Positions 11,176-22,887 of a DNA stretch of 64,000 bases are shown here, piece by piece. The position numbers and the translations under genes are program-made. Source of the stretch: Berberis thunbergii (lineage: Eukaryota > Streptophyta > Magnoliopsida > Ranunculales > Berberidaceae); the NCBI GenBank assembly GCA_003290165.1, contig QNQO01000680.1, positions 496,001 through 560,000 on the forward strand, read 5' to 3'. Positions within the stretch are counted from its first letter, which is position 1; the number at the start of each line of letters is the position of its first letter. The notes under the pieces were generated by a model. The model saw only the letters and a list, made by a program, of their open reading frames with translations. It did not search any database and was not told the DNA's origin.

Positions 11176-13451
11176 CAAAATCAATTATTGAGGTAATAAG
11201 ATATCATTGTTTGACAAGTTGGTGAAAGTGAATTATTGAGGTTGAGGCTAAACTACAAAATCCTCAAGGTTTATTGGCACATCTATTTCAAGATGAGGGC
11301 ATTATGCAATTTTGAGGTTTCGATTTTACTATGGTTGAGGTGAAAACACTATAAAATAGGTGCGCCTAACGGGTAATGCTGAATTAACTATCCGTATAGG
11401 AAAAATTGCAACTAAAGTTTGCATATGCACAACACTAAGTAGATAAGATAAACAGATGGTGGTGTAGGATTGAACCACTTTCAATCGAGTACATGAGGCA
11501 AAAATATAGGCCCTCGTTAACTAACAGATGAAATAGATGGTGTAAAACACACCCAAATAAAATGCGTGGCTGAATCGAGTCATATCAGGATATATCAATG
11601 TTTATGGCAGTGTTATGTAAATTACTTAATTTTGAGGTTAAACCACTGCCAGATATGTTTTTTAAGTATCAAGGCTGCAAAATCCCTTTTTCCATGCTGT
11701 CCATTTGAGGTTTCTAATCTATTGTGGTTTTGAGGTTTTCAAGTATCGAGGCTACAAAATCCCTTGTGCCTTGTGCCTTGCTGTCCATTTGACCATATTG
11801 AGGTTTCTAATAAATTGTGGTCTTGAAGTGAACACTATAAAACGGATGCATTAGGGCAATCCATGAATACCTATTTGTAATTGCAAAGATGCTACTAAAA
11901 TTCATAACGGCACAAATTAATTAATTGGAGGGAATAGAATAAACTACTTGTAAATAACATAATCTACTTAAATCGCGTTTGTTATGTAGTAGTGAAATCA
12001 CAATCAATCTAGCTCACTAGTCATGAAAATCGAGGTTGGGCAAAATCACAAGTGTAATGCTCCAAATAAGAGCATGAGTGAATCGAATCATTTTGTGTTT
12101 TAGAAATGTTATTGAAATTCAGGTTAAAATTGTACTAATGTGTCCATGAGTGTTGGGGCTAAACTACAAATTACTCATGGTGCTCCGGCGTATTCATTTG
12201 AGGATAAGGAAATGATGCAATTTTGAGGTTTAAAATCCATCACGCTTTTGAGCTATATGCAATTTTGATGTTTCAAATCCATCATGCTTTGAGGTTATGC
12301 ACTGATTTCATAAGTTATGCGGCTAAATTAAATATTCTCATATGGCATTGAGGTCAAAACAATACCGAATGTACCATGGGTGATAGTTCTAAACTATAAA
12401 TTCCTCATGGTGTGTTGGCCTATCAATTTCAAAGGTATTATGCGATTTTGAGGTTTAAATTCCAACATGGTTTAGAGGTTAAACAATATGAGATGATAAG
12501 AGGAATTTGAGGTTAAAGCAATACAAAATGATTTCATCAGTGTTGAGGCAAAACAAAATATTTTTCTTGTTGCAGTGATGTCAAAAGAATACGAAATGTG
12601 TCCACTGGTGTTGGGGATAAACTAGATAATTTTATTGATGTATCCATTTAAAGATTAAGATATTTTGTGATTTTGAGGTGCCAAATCTTTCATGGTTTCG
12701 ATGTTGAGATTTGAAATGTTTCGAGGAGTACTATGAATTGGAAGTCGAATGGTTTCATAAGTATTAAAGCTTTCTCTTGTGGCATTATTTTCAAAACAAT
12801 ACATAATGTGCTATTGATTTTTGATCTAAACTACAAAATCTTCATGGTGTGGTGGCTCGACTTATTTCCTGATAATTTATATATATAAAGGGTAGTGATT
12901 TGCTAATATTGAGGTTGAACCAATGAAACCATTGCAAATGGAGGTCTCGAGGAAAATGTTAATTTACAGGTTGGTCTGTGCACACCCCAATGAATGCATT
13001 TGTTATATATAAATAATTTTAGAGGAGTACCGCCATTAGTAGATTTGAGTTGAAACTAGTAGTATAGCAAATGATTTTTAATTGTTGAGGATAACTAAAT
13101 ATTTCTTAGTAGTATCGAGGTCAATAGCCTGTAAGTCCACGAGTCTAGGGGCGTGTGTTCGCCTATCCATTTGAATATAAGGGTATTATGAGATTTTGTG
13201 ATTTTATATCCATTGTTTTGAGGTTAAATAGTTTAAAGTGGGTGTTGAGAAATGAAAACACTAGAAAATGAAGCAATGAGAAAAATACTATAACAAGTGG
13301 TCCAGTACACACCCTTATAAATGCATGGTTTCGTGATATATAAATATTGAGATGAGTATCATCTATAGGGGTTTTGAGGTTAACCAGTATGGAATGAAAT
13401 GATTTTGTGAGTAATGACGCTAAACTAAACACCGCTCCCACGACCCGACGT
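11176..13451. repeat. Satellite A unit 5
   Basis: Full-length unit of 2276 bp from marker to marker, including the 'tatataaagggtagtgatttg' block. Confidence 0.8.
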
Positions 13452-14740
13452 CAAAATCAATTATTGAGGTAATGAGATATCATTGTTTGACAAGTTGGTG
13501 AAAGTGAATTATTGAGGTTGAGGCTAAATTACAAAATCCTCAAGGTTTATTGGCACAAATATTTCAAGATGAGGGCATTATGCAATTTTGAGGTTTCGAT
13601 CGTACTATGGTTGATGTGAAAACACTATAAAATAGGTGTGCTAACGGGCAATGCTGAATTAACTATCCGTATAGGAAAAATTGCAACTAAAGTTTGCATT
13701 AGCACAACATCGTGTAAATAAGATGTTAAACAGATGGTGGTGTAGGATTGAACCACTTTCAATCAAGTACACGAGGCAAAAATATAGGCCCTCGTTAACT
13801 ACCAGAGGAAATAGATGGCGTAAAATACAGCCAAATATAATGCGTGGCTGAATCGACTCATATCAGGATATATCAATTTTTATGGCAGTGTTATGTTAAT
13901 TACTTAATTTTGAGGTTAAACCACTGCCAAATATGTTTTTTAAGTATCAAGGCTGCAAAATCCCTTTTGCCATGCTGTGCATTTGAGGTTTCTAATCTAT
14001 TGTGGTTTTGAGGTTTTTAAGTATCGAGGCTACATAATCCCTTGTGCCTTGCTGTCCATTTGACCATATTGAGGTTTCTAATATATTGTGGTCTTGAAGT
14101 GAATGCTATAAAACCGATGCATTAGGGCAATGCATGAATACCTATTTGTAATTGCAAAGATGCAACTAAAATTCATAACAACACGAATTAATTAATTGGA
14201 GGGAATAGAACAAACTACTTGTAAATAACATAATCTACTTAAATCGCGATTGTTATGTAGTAGTGAAATCACAATCAATCTAGCTCACCAGTCATGAAAA
14301 TCGAGGTTGGGAAAAACCACTAGTGTAATGCTCCAAATAAGAACATGAGTGAATCGAATCATTTTGTGTTTTAGAAATGTTATTGTAATTGAGGTTAAAA
14401 TTGTACTAATGTGTCCATGAGTATTGGGGCTAAACTACAAATTCTTCATGGTGCTCTGGCGTATTCATTTGAAGATAATGGAATGATGCAATTTTGAGGT
14501 TTCAAATCCATCACGCTTTTGAGCTATATGCAATTTTGATGTTTCAAATCCATCATGCTTTGAGGTTATGCACCGATTTCATAAGTTATGAGGCTAAATT
14601 AAATATTCTCTTGTGGCATTGAGGTCGAAAGAATACCAAATGTACCATGGGTGATAGGGCTGAACTACAAATTCCTCATGGTTTGTTGGCCTATGAATTT
14701 GGAAGGTATTATGCAATTTTGAGGTTTAAATTCTATCATG
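13452..14740. repeat. Satellite A unit 6 (partial)
   Basis: About 1.29 kb matches the first half of the unit. Beyond 'aattctatcatggta' (about 14740) the sequence departs from the higher-order register and continues as diverged monomers. Confidence 0.75.
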
Positions 14741-17434
14741 GTATTGTCAATTTGAAAGGTATTATCAAATGAGTGGTTTTGAGGTTGTGATACAACAAAT
14801 TTTGTGTAGTTGTGATACAACAAATTTGAGGTTTGTAAACTATAGTGGTTTTGAGGCCAAACTCAACAATATGATTTTATAAATGTTTAGTCGATACTAA
14901 AATTTATTAAAGTGGTACCAAGGTGAAAACAATACCGAATGAGTCTATTAGTGTTGTGGCTAAACTATGAAACACTCAAGGTTTAATAGGGAATGTTAAC
15001 AAATATATGGGTGCTATGCAATTTTAAGATTTGAATCCATCATCGCTTTGAGGTTAAAAACTATAAATTGGATGGACTATAAGGGAATGCCTGATGCTAG
15101 TTGTTGATATCACAAATTTGAGGTTTGTAATTCATTGTGGTTTTGAGGCCAAACTGAACAATATGATTTTATGATTGTTTAGTCTTAACTTAAATTTTTT
15201 TCATGTGGTACAGAGGTGAAAACAATACCAAATGATTCTATTTGTCTTGTAACTAAACTATGAAGTACTCAAGGCCGAATATAGAGGTGATATGCAATTT
15301 TAAAGTTTGAATCCATAATGGCTTTGAGGTTAAGACCTATAAAATGGATGGACTAAGTTAATGCCTGATTAATTTTCAAATGAGTTTTGAAGCTTTGAGT
15401 TTAAATAATCTATCGCACATCAATCTTGACCAATTGTTGATATCACATATTTCAGGTTTTAAATACATTGTGGTTTTGAAGTCAGACGTGTACATATGAT
15501 TTGATGAATGTCGAGGCTAACGGTATGGAGTGACACCATTGGTATTGATGCTAAACAACAAAATCCTAAAGGTTTATTAACAAATGCATACGTAGATAGG
15601 AATACCTTGCAATTTTGAGGTTTCAAATCTATAACGACTTTTGAGGTTAATAAATAGAAACATGGTCCTCATTAACTATCTAATAAATGCTTAAATTTTG
15701 AGGCTATAGAATCTCTCTCGCAACGATAATTACTATTTAGAGATACCAAATTTGAGGTTTCTAATTACCATTTAGAGATACTAAAAAATTTGAGGTTTCT
15801 AATTACCATTTAAAGATACCAAGATTTAGAGATGCTAAAAATTTGAGGTCTTATATTCTTTTATGAATGTTGAGTCTAAATTAATTATTTTTTCTGATGG
15901 TATTGAACTCAAAATAGTACCAAATGAGTCCATGTGTGTTGAGGCTAAACTATGAAATCTTAAGGCTTTATTGGAGCATCTATTCGAAGATTGAAGATAA
16001 GAATACCATGCAATTTTGAGGTTGCAAATCTGCATAGCTTTGAGGTTTAAAACTAGAAAATTGGTTCACTATGGGCAATTATTTAACTATCACACCTGGG
16101 CACTTAAGTATAAAGGCTATAAAATCCTTCGCCCATTAGTTTTGACCAGCTGTAGATACAACATATTTAAGGTGTTTAATCCATTGTGGCTTTGACATCA
16201 ACCTGTACCATATGATGGCTAAATAGTACGCAATGAGACCATGGATATTGAGGCTAAACTACAAAATCTTAAAGTTTTATTGGTGCTTCTATACGTAAGT
16301 AAGGGTATTTTGCAATTTTGAGGTTTCTATTCCATCATGCCTGTGAGGTTAAAAAACTAGAAAATATGTGCACTAAGGGCAGTGGTCGATTTTTTTCACA
16401 TCAATGCACTAGTATTGATGCTACAAAATTTCTCAGTGATCAATTTTGACCATTTGTAGATACCACTTATTTAAGGTGTTTAATCCATTGTGGTTTTGAC
16501 TTAAACCTGGTCGTTTCATTTTTTTATGTTGAGGACAAATACTACCAAATGAGACAATGTGTTTTGAGGCTAAACTACAAAATCCTAATGATTTATTGGC
16601 GCATCTATATGTAATTCAGAGTATTTTGAAAATTTGAGGTTTCAATAACATTTCATCGTTTTGCGGTTAAACTTTAAATTATGGGTGCACTAATGGCAAT
16701 AATAGAATAACTATCAAATGAATGCTTAAATATTAGGGCTACAAAAATTTCTCGCGAATCAATTTTTTCTAGTTATTGATACCACAAATTTGAGGTTTGT
16801 AAACTATTGTGGTTTTGAGGCCAAACTGAATAATATGATTCTATACTTAAATTTTATTCGTGTGGTACGAGGTGAAAATAATACCAAATGAGTCTGAATG
16901 TTGTGGCTAAACTATGAAATACTCAAGGTTTAATATGGCATGTAAACAAAGATAAGGGTGCTATGCAATTTTAAGGTTTGAATCCATCATCACTTTGAGG
17001 TTAAACCTATGAAATCCCAAGGTTTTATTGGATTATCTATATGAAGATAGGAGTGTTGTTCAATTTTTAGTTTTTCAAATCCATTATGGCTTTGAGGTTA
17101 AAAACAAGAAGATTGGTGCACTATGGGCAATTCGATTAATTATCAAATGGGTGATTAGGTATTAAGGCTACAAATTCCCTCACGCATCAATCTTGACCAT
17201 TGGTAGATACCCCAAATTTGAGGTTTCTAATCCATTGTAGGATGAGATTAAACTTGTACCATATGATTTTATAAATTTGAAAACTAGGAAAGGCAATGGT
17301 CGACTAATTATCACATGGGTGCGTAATTATTGAGGCTACTAAATCCCTCGCACATCGTTCTTTAACATTGGTAGATACCCCAAATTTGAGGTTTCTAATC
17401 CATTGTGAATTCAAGATTGAACCTGTATTGTATG

Positions 17435-18103
17435 TGATGCAGTCGTTTTTCGCTTCCTGCTTTGACCTACTGCTGACCTGTACAAGGAACACACGTGAGC
17501 TACAAACCCTCATTATGGTGGTTGATAGCACTCCAATGCTAGAGGCAGGGATCTGAGAAATGTGTAATGCTATAAACAGACTATTTGTAGCCTACCTTAG
17601 CTTACTAATCTCATGTCTTATTTATAGTGCAAGAGCCCTGGTTCGACCAGGCCATCAATGGCGTAGTTTAGGAAGGAGATCTTCGTGGAGATCCTTCTCT
17701 CTTTATGAGTCATGCTGTAAAAGGGAAGTTTCATGTTAGCCCTGTGTTCCAAGATACGCGAGATAGTTCCCAATCCGAGGGTCATCCGTAAGAGGAAGTT
17801 TCCTGTGTGATATGTACTTTGGTATTTGCTTCCTAGTTGGAAGTGGAGAGCTGCTGTAGTTACCTGTCCGAAGCTGATCCTCGAGATACTTACCTTAGCA
17901 GGGCTTACGAGTATTGAGGATAATTGTGAGACGTATGGTCTTAGAAAGTTGTAAGAGTTTGAGTCTGTTTGGCGGACTGCATTGGGCAGGCTTAGAACCG
18001 CTTGGGCCGGATCAGTGTTGGATTGACGCTAAGGCTCGTAATTCCTCGAGATCATCATGACACGTGTATGTTTTAGGGATAAGACCTTTTTGGTGTATCA
18101 TCA
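17435..18103 (-). mobile_element. Solo LTR, Tat-like gypsy family
   Basis: A 669 bp segment with TGATG...CATCA ends, flanked by perfect 5 bp duplications 'gtatg' (17430-17434 and 18104-18108). Its reverse complement aligns by eye over its whole length with the LTR at 42224-42909: shared 'cacgtgtcatga', 'gcccaagcggttctaagc', 'agtatctcgagga', 'cacgaagatct' and 'tgcactataaataagacatga'. The last item is a TATA-like promoter in the LTR. No internal sequence remains, so it is the product of LTR-LTR recombination. Confidence 0.9.
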
Positions 18104-18211
18104 GTATGATTTTTATCAATGTTGAGTATAAACATTTTTTTTCTGGTATCGAGGTAAAAAATGTAGAGAATAATAAAATAACATTTTTTTCTCGCATTTA
18201 TCTGTAATTAA

Positions 18212-18353
18212 TACTTGGATGAAGACGGTGAATGAAGATATCATTGAGCTTGGATTAGTTGAGGAAATGTGGGAAGATCGCATTGCTTGGAGCCAAAATC
18301 CATGTAGCCTACCCCGAAAATCTCGGGAATGGGCTTTAATGATGATGATGATG
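18212..18353 (+). mobile_element. RTE-type LINE 3' tail with 16 bp TSD
   Basis: A 142 bp insert flanked by perfect 16 bp repeats 'atttatctgtaattaa' (18196-18211 and 18354-18369). It translates, with one frameshift, as the C-terminal end of an RTE-clade ORF2: 'LGLVEEMWEDRIAW' followed by 'KIHVAYPENLGNGL' and a stop. It ends in (gat)n, the usual simple-repeat tail of plant RTE elements in place of poly(A). Severely 5'-truncated. Confidence 0.85.
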
Positions 18354-19868
18354 ATTTATCTGTAATTAACAGTATTTTACTATTTTGAATTTCATCATTG
18401 TTTCGAGATTAAACACTAAAATATTGGTGCACTAATGGCAATGATAGAATGACTATCAAATGAGTGTGTTAAGTATTAAGGCTACAATATATCTGACACG
18501 TCAATTTTGACAAGTTGTAGATACCACTAATTTGAGGTTTGCAATCTATTGTGGTTTTGAGGTCAAACTAAACCATATATGATTTTATGAATGTTCATGC
18601 TAAAGTTATAAATATTTCATGTGGTATCGAGGTGAAAACAATACCAAATGAATCCATGGGTGTTGAGGCTGAACTTTAAAATCCTAAGTGTTTACTGGAG
18701 AGCATCTACAAGAATATAAGAGTATTTTGAAATTTTTAGGTTTTAGTTACATCATTGTTTTGAGGTTAAACACTAAAACATGGGTGCACTAAGGGCAATG
18801 CTCGAATAACTATCAACTAAGTACTTAAGTTTTGAGGCTACAAAATCCCACTAAGTTTTGTGGCTAAAATTCTCTCGCGGTTTTGAGGCTAAACTAAATA
18901 TTTCTCTTGTGACATTGAGGTCAAAATAATAAGATATATCCATGAGTGTTGGAGATAAATTAAAAACTCCTCATAGGGTATTTTGCAATTTTGAGGTTTC
19001 AAATCCTTCATAGTTTTGAAGTTGGGCTCAAAATAATTTCAGGATCAAATAATTTCATTATGTTAGCCTTCACTGAGTGTTTGGCATTATATTCGTAAAC
19101 TATGTAATGTGTCCATTGATTTTGGGACGAAACTACAAAATACTCTGGTGTAGTGGCGTATCCATTTGAAGATTAGGGTATTATACAATTTTGAAGTTTC
19201 GAATACATCATGGTTTGAGGTTACGAACTATGAAATGTTAATTTTGTATGTTTTGTTATCCCATGGATTTGAGGTTAAACCTGTACCAAATGATTTTAAA
19301 AGTTGAGGCTAAACCAAATATTTCTCTTGTGGCATTGAGGTCAAAAAAATGCATAATGTGTATTTGGATTTGGGTCTAAACTATAAATCCTCATGGTATA
19401 ATGGCGTATCCATTTGAAGATAATGGTATTATGCAATTTAGAGGTTTCAAATCCATTAACCACTATGCTGAGTAAATTAGATGTTGCAAAGTGTACCTTT
19501 AAACTGGGGGTTGTGTAGGACTGAACCACTTCCAATCTTGTACATGAGGGTGAAAATAGGCCTTCAGAGCATTGTCAACTATCAACTATCAACTATCAGA
19601 TACAATAAAAGGTGTAAGATACCCAAATAAAAATGCTTGACTGAATCAACCTATTTGTGGATATATCGCAACACTATGCTAAAGTTGAGGTTAAAAAATC
19701 CCTTGTGCCGTGTTGTCCATTTGACCATTTGAATATACAATTTTGAGGTTTCTAATCTATAGTGGTTTTGAGGGGAACACTATAAAACAGATGCATTAGG
19801 GCAATGCTTGAATACATATCTATAAATATGAAGAGGAAACTAATATTCATGGTAGATACTTAGATGTA

Positions 19869-20106
19869 GTGCTCAGGACAAAATTAGAGAAAGGCGTTTA
19901 ACGTGGTTTGATCACGTGCAGAGGAGACCAAACACGACGCATGGCAAGTTAGTAGAGGGTGTAGACGTAGAGGACGACCATTGAAGACTTGGATGAAGAC
20001 ATCCTTGAGCTTTGATTAGGCAAAGATATGGACTGCATTGCTTGGAAAATCAAAATTCGTGTTGCCGACCCCAAGGATATCCGGAGTGGGCTTTGATGAT
20101 GATGAA
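19869..20106 (+). mobile_element. RTE-type LINE 3' fragment
   Basis: Broken frames give a conserved RTE C-terminal pattern: 'KIRERRLTWFDHVQRRPNTTHG', then 'LVEGVDVE', then a W-K-T stretch and 'VADPKDIRSGL'-like codons, ending in 'gatgatgatga'. It is longer than the 18.2 kb stub and contains more of the endonuclease-RT protein's tail. I found no clean target duplication. Confidence 0.7.
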
Positions 20107-20366
20107 TATTTTGCACTTGCTTTTTTATGCTAACGGATAATCTCCTAGAAGTCCTTGCTTGGGAAAATGAGTGTCTGAAAAAGGACAATCATATTTTCAT
20201 GTTCTAGAAACTTCCTGAGTTTGACTTTACTGAAATTGACACAAACACCCCTCTATCTCGGAATTGGTCCGCAGGCGCGGACCTGATTTTAGAAGGGTAG
20301 TATAGGAATTTCAAGAAATGTAGAGAAAATTCCCATCTGAGTTGACTCAATCAAGGCATCTTTTAA
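20107..20366. other. Unexplained AT-rich stretch
   Basis: Between the LINE tail and the MITE I see no satellite phrases and no ORF with recognisable features. A short GC-rich palindrome-like 'gtccgcaggcgcggac' occurs near 20268-20283. Confidence 0.3.
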
Positions 20367-20756
20367 GAGCATCTTCAACGATAAAAGTTAGAATGGGGGA
20401 TCAACCATCTCCCATTTTAACCAAAAGCTAAATTTAGGGGTCCCCTATTTCTTCATCACTCCAACCACATCCCATATTTTTAACTTTTTCATCATTATTT
20501 AAATATATCTTCCACTTTTGTTTCCTTTTGTTTTGATTTTTGGTTTTGTTTTTAATTTAGAAAATTAAAGAATTGGAATATTTTGATGTTATTTCAGATT
20601 TATCGGATGGTATGGTTGCCCCTAAATTTGGGGGAAGTTGGAAGTGAAGCTAAAGTAAGGAATGCTTTAGGGGATCCATTGAAGCATGTGTTTTCTCACA
20701 TGAGCCCCCCTAAAAATAGCTTTTTGGCTATTTTAGGGGATCCATTGGAAATGCTC
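20367..20756. mobile_element. PIF/Harbinger-like MITE
   Basis: A 390 bp element flanked by TAA (20364-20366 and 20757-20759). The ends are imperfect inverted repeats: left 'gagcatcttcaacga', right (reversed) 'gagcatttccaatggatc'. Internal 'ttaggggatccattg' occurs twice (about 20670 and 20733). No coding capacity. TWA-type trinucleotide duplications and GAGCATCTCCAA-like ends are typical of Tourist/Harbinger MITEs; a transposase source is not in the window. Confidence 0.75.
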
Positions 20757-21310
20757 TAAACAAAAACAAAAAATTAGAAACAATCATTTTTCAGTAAATA
20801 GAGGTGACATGGTTGTGATTTCTAGAATGGATAATTACAACAAACCTTTTTGGTTTAAGTTAACATGAAATTAGGGGCTTTTGTGTAATTACTTGTTATG
20901 CTAATGACTAATATATCTAAACAATGAAATCATAAAAGTTTATTAGCACATGTGAACGAAGATAGGTGTACCATGCAATTTTGATGTTCGAATCCATTAT
21001 GGCTTTGAGGTTAACATCTTTAAAATGGACGCACTTAGGGCAATGCTCGATTAATTATAAAGTGATTGCTCAAGTATGAGGCTACAAAATCTCTCGCATC
21101 AGTTTTGACTAGTTGTGGTTATCAAAAACTTGGGTTTCTAATACATTGCGGTTTGAGGTCAAACTTGTATGATATAATTTTATGAATACTGAACTTAAGC
21201 TAAATATTTTTTTTCTGTCATATCGAGGTGAAGACGGTACCAACTGAGACCACGGGTGTTAAGGCTAAATTATGAAATCCAAATGGTTTATTGGTGAATC
21301 TTTACATAAA

Positions 21311-21754
21311 CCAATCGGAGCTCTAATGGGATCAGTTTGTTTATTCTTTAGATTGCAATTGATTGAATGCCCGTGCCCTGCTAGCTGCATCTATCTATCT
21401 ATTTGATTCAGAACAACAAGAATATTTTCAATTCTTTCTTGATCGATCTCAGTTGTATTTGTTCTTAATCTTCAATTTTTTTCTTCATCTCTATTTGCTT
21501 GTGTACCATCTTCAAACAATTTTGAATTGCATTTTATTGGTAAGCTAAGGATTGGGTTTTGTCATTTTTGTATATCTTCCAAACTTTGGTTTTAAAGATT
21601 TATTCTTTTTTTATATCTATCTGATTGCAAAGAAAAGGGAATCAGCTCTTTTTGCCTATTTGGTTTCTTTTGCTTGTTAGGCCTATTTAGCGATAATATT
21701 AAACATGATACTATTTGTGCCGTTGAACATTGTTAGGAAAAAATTTTCATTCCG
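21311..21754. other. AT-rich spacer
   Basis: No satellite phrases or recognisable gene. A 61-codon open frame at 21363-21548 is leucine/phenylalanine-rich and unlikely to be real. It contains a short (tatc)n run near 21392. Confidence 0.3.
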
Positions 21755-22310
21755 TGTAACAATTAGTTAAATGAGTTACTTTTATTAAGATAGGATAGGG
21801 GTAGGGGTGCAGATGCAGTCTGTCAGGGAAGTTCTATGAATTTCTAAACTTATCTGATATATCCTTCTAATCAATCCCTTGTGCATCAATACTCTAGTCA
21901 ATGGGCAAACCCCATGTTTTTTTTCCTTGCTTGTTTCTTCATTGTTACCCATTTCTTCCTTTTAAGTTTTGCTATTATATGTAATATAGGTGGGTACATA
22001 TGGACTTAATATTTAATACTTTGAATATTTTCTTGATTGGAAGAATTGCTTCCTAGGTTTTTCCAAATCCATAACTTAGAAATACATCATAGCTAGCGCC
22101 ATTGGCTTGACTACTACATTGATATATGATGTTTTGTGGTATTTTGTTCATGCTACCTGTTCAGAATTGCATTCATTGTTCCCAATTGTAATTGCTCCAT
22201 TAGTTGCTCTTGTATTTTGGTTATCTAACTTTTGCTCCGGTATTAAAATCACATTAGCTTTTAGACCCCAAACTTGTCCAACGTTTACTTTAGAACCTAA
22301 TTCCAGTTTA
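21755..22310. repeat. Segmental duplication, copy 2 (left part)
   Basis: Partner of 1-500 with the same ordered landmarks ('gataggataggggtagggg', 'ctctagtcaatggg', 'aaatccataacttagaaata', 'ccattggcttgactac'). The copies differ by many substitutions and indels, so the duplication is old. Confidence 0.75.
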
Positions 22311-22565
22311 GGTTGAATAGTAATTTTGACATCACATGTGAAAAGACTTCACTGCCCCTCCATCATATGCAATGCAAAATGACATAACCCCCTCAAAATA
22401 TTTAGAATACGTCACACCTCTTCAACTACCTTGAGATACATCAAAAACACACTTGGGAAAGATGAAAATGATGATTTAAATATTTTGAATATACGTTATA
22501 CGCCGAACGATTAGGAGCTGATGCGGAAATAATAATAAAAGAATACACAATTAGAGTTTTTTTTT
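22311..22565. other. Unassigned AT-rich sequence
   Basis: I see no gene, element end or satellite phrase here. It separates the duplicated segment from the inserted repeats. Confidence 0.3.
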
Positions 22566-22882
22566 TCAATCATTCATCTATATTATTAGAACAAGGATTC
22601 CAACCTCTCACGAACAAACTCTCTTGGGGCAACAACCTCTGCTAACTAACAAAGATTACAACACTCTCGAGAACAAACTTCCGAGCCTGCTTAACTAGCT
22701 CTCCAACCTCTCAAGAACAAACTCCCTTGAGGCTCCAACTACTAAAAAACTCTTATAAGGCTCCAACCTTTGCTATCTGAAAGGCTAACAAATATTACAA
22801 TACTCTTTCGAAAGCAAACTCTTAGTTGGAGAGGCTGCTTAACAAGTTCTCCCTCAAGAAAAAAGTTGGGAGGCTGGAAACA
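22566..22882. repeat. Degenerate short tandem repeats, possible LTR fragment
   Basis: Variants of 'ccaacctctcaagaacaaactc', 'gctaacaaagattacaacactct' and 'cttgaggctccaac' recur four or five times over 320 bp. The origin is unclear; a decayed LTR or MITE interior is possible. Confidence 0.4.
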
Positions 22883-22887
22883 AGGAT

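Larger units (their letters stand above)
1310..14740. repeat. Satellite A higher-order repeat array (~2.27 kb unit)
   Basis: A long tandem array. The marker 'caaaatcaattattgaggta' recurs at 3491, 5801, 8069, 11176 and 13452 (variant spelling in some), giving spacings of 2310, 2268, 3107 (includes an 826 bp insertion plus its duplication) and 2276 bp. Each unit is built of degenerate sub-units with recurring phrases such as 'ttttgaggtt', 'gaggctaaactacaaaatc', 'ttatgcaattttgaggttt' and 'ccatggttttgaggt'-like variants. Units look very similar by eye, and sub-units within a unit are much more divergent, which is the signature of higher-order homogenisation. No convincing gene lies inside. Short ORFs recur only because the unit recurs. 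Confidence 0.9.
14741..21310. repeat. Satellite A, diverged monomeric zone
   Basis: The same phrases as the array ('gaggctaaactacaaaat', 'tttattggcgcatct', 'caattttgaggttt', 'attgtggttttgagg') recur in order, but at irregular spacing of roughly 300-400 bp (for example starts near 15548, 15945, 16253, 16568, 16907 and 20937/21280). Divergence is much greater than in the 2.27 kb units. This is what an array edge outside current homogenisation looks like. It is interrupted by a solo LTR (17435-18103), RTE LINE tails (18212-18353 and about 19869-20106), unexplained DNA at 20107-20366 and a MITE (20367-20756). Confidence 0.85.

Noticed and set aside
1310..14740. CRISPR-like or other regularly spaced short repeats
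   Set aside because: The short repeats are variable in sequence and spacing and belong to degenerate satellite sub-units in a plant genome.
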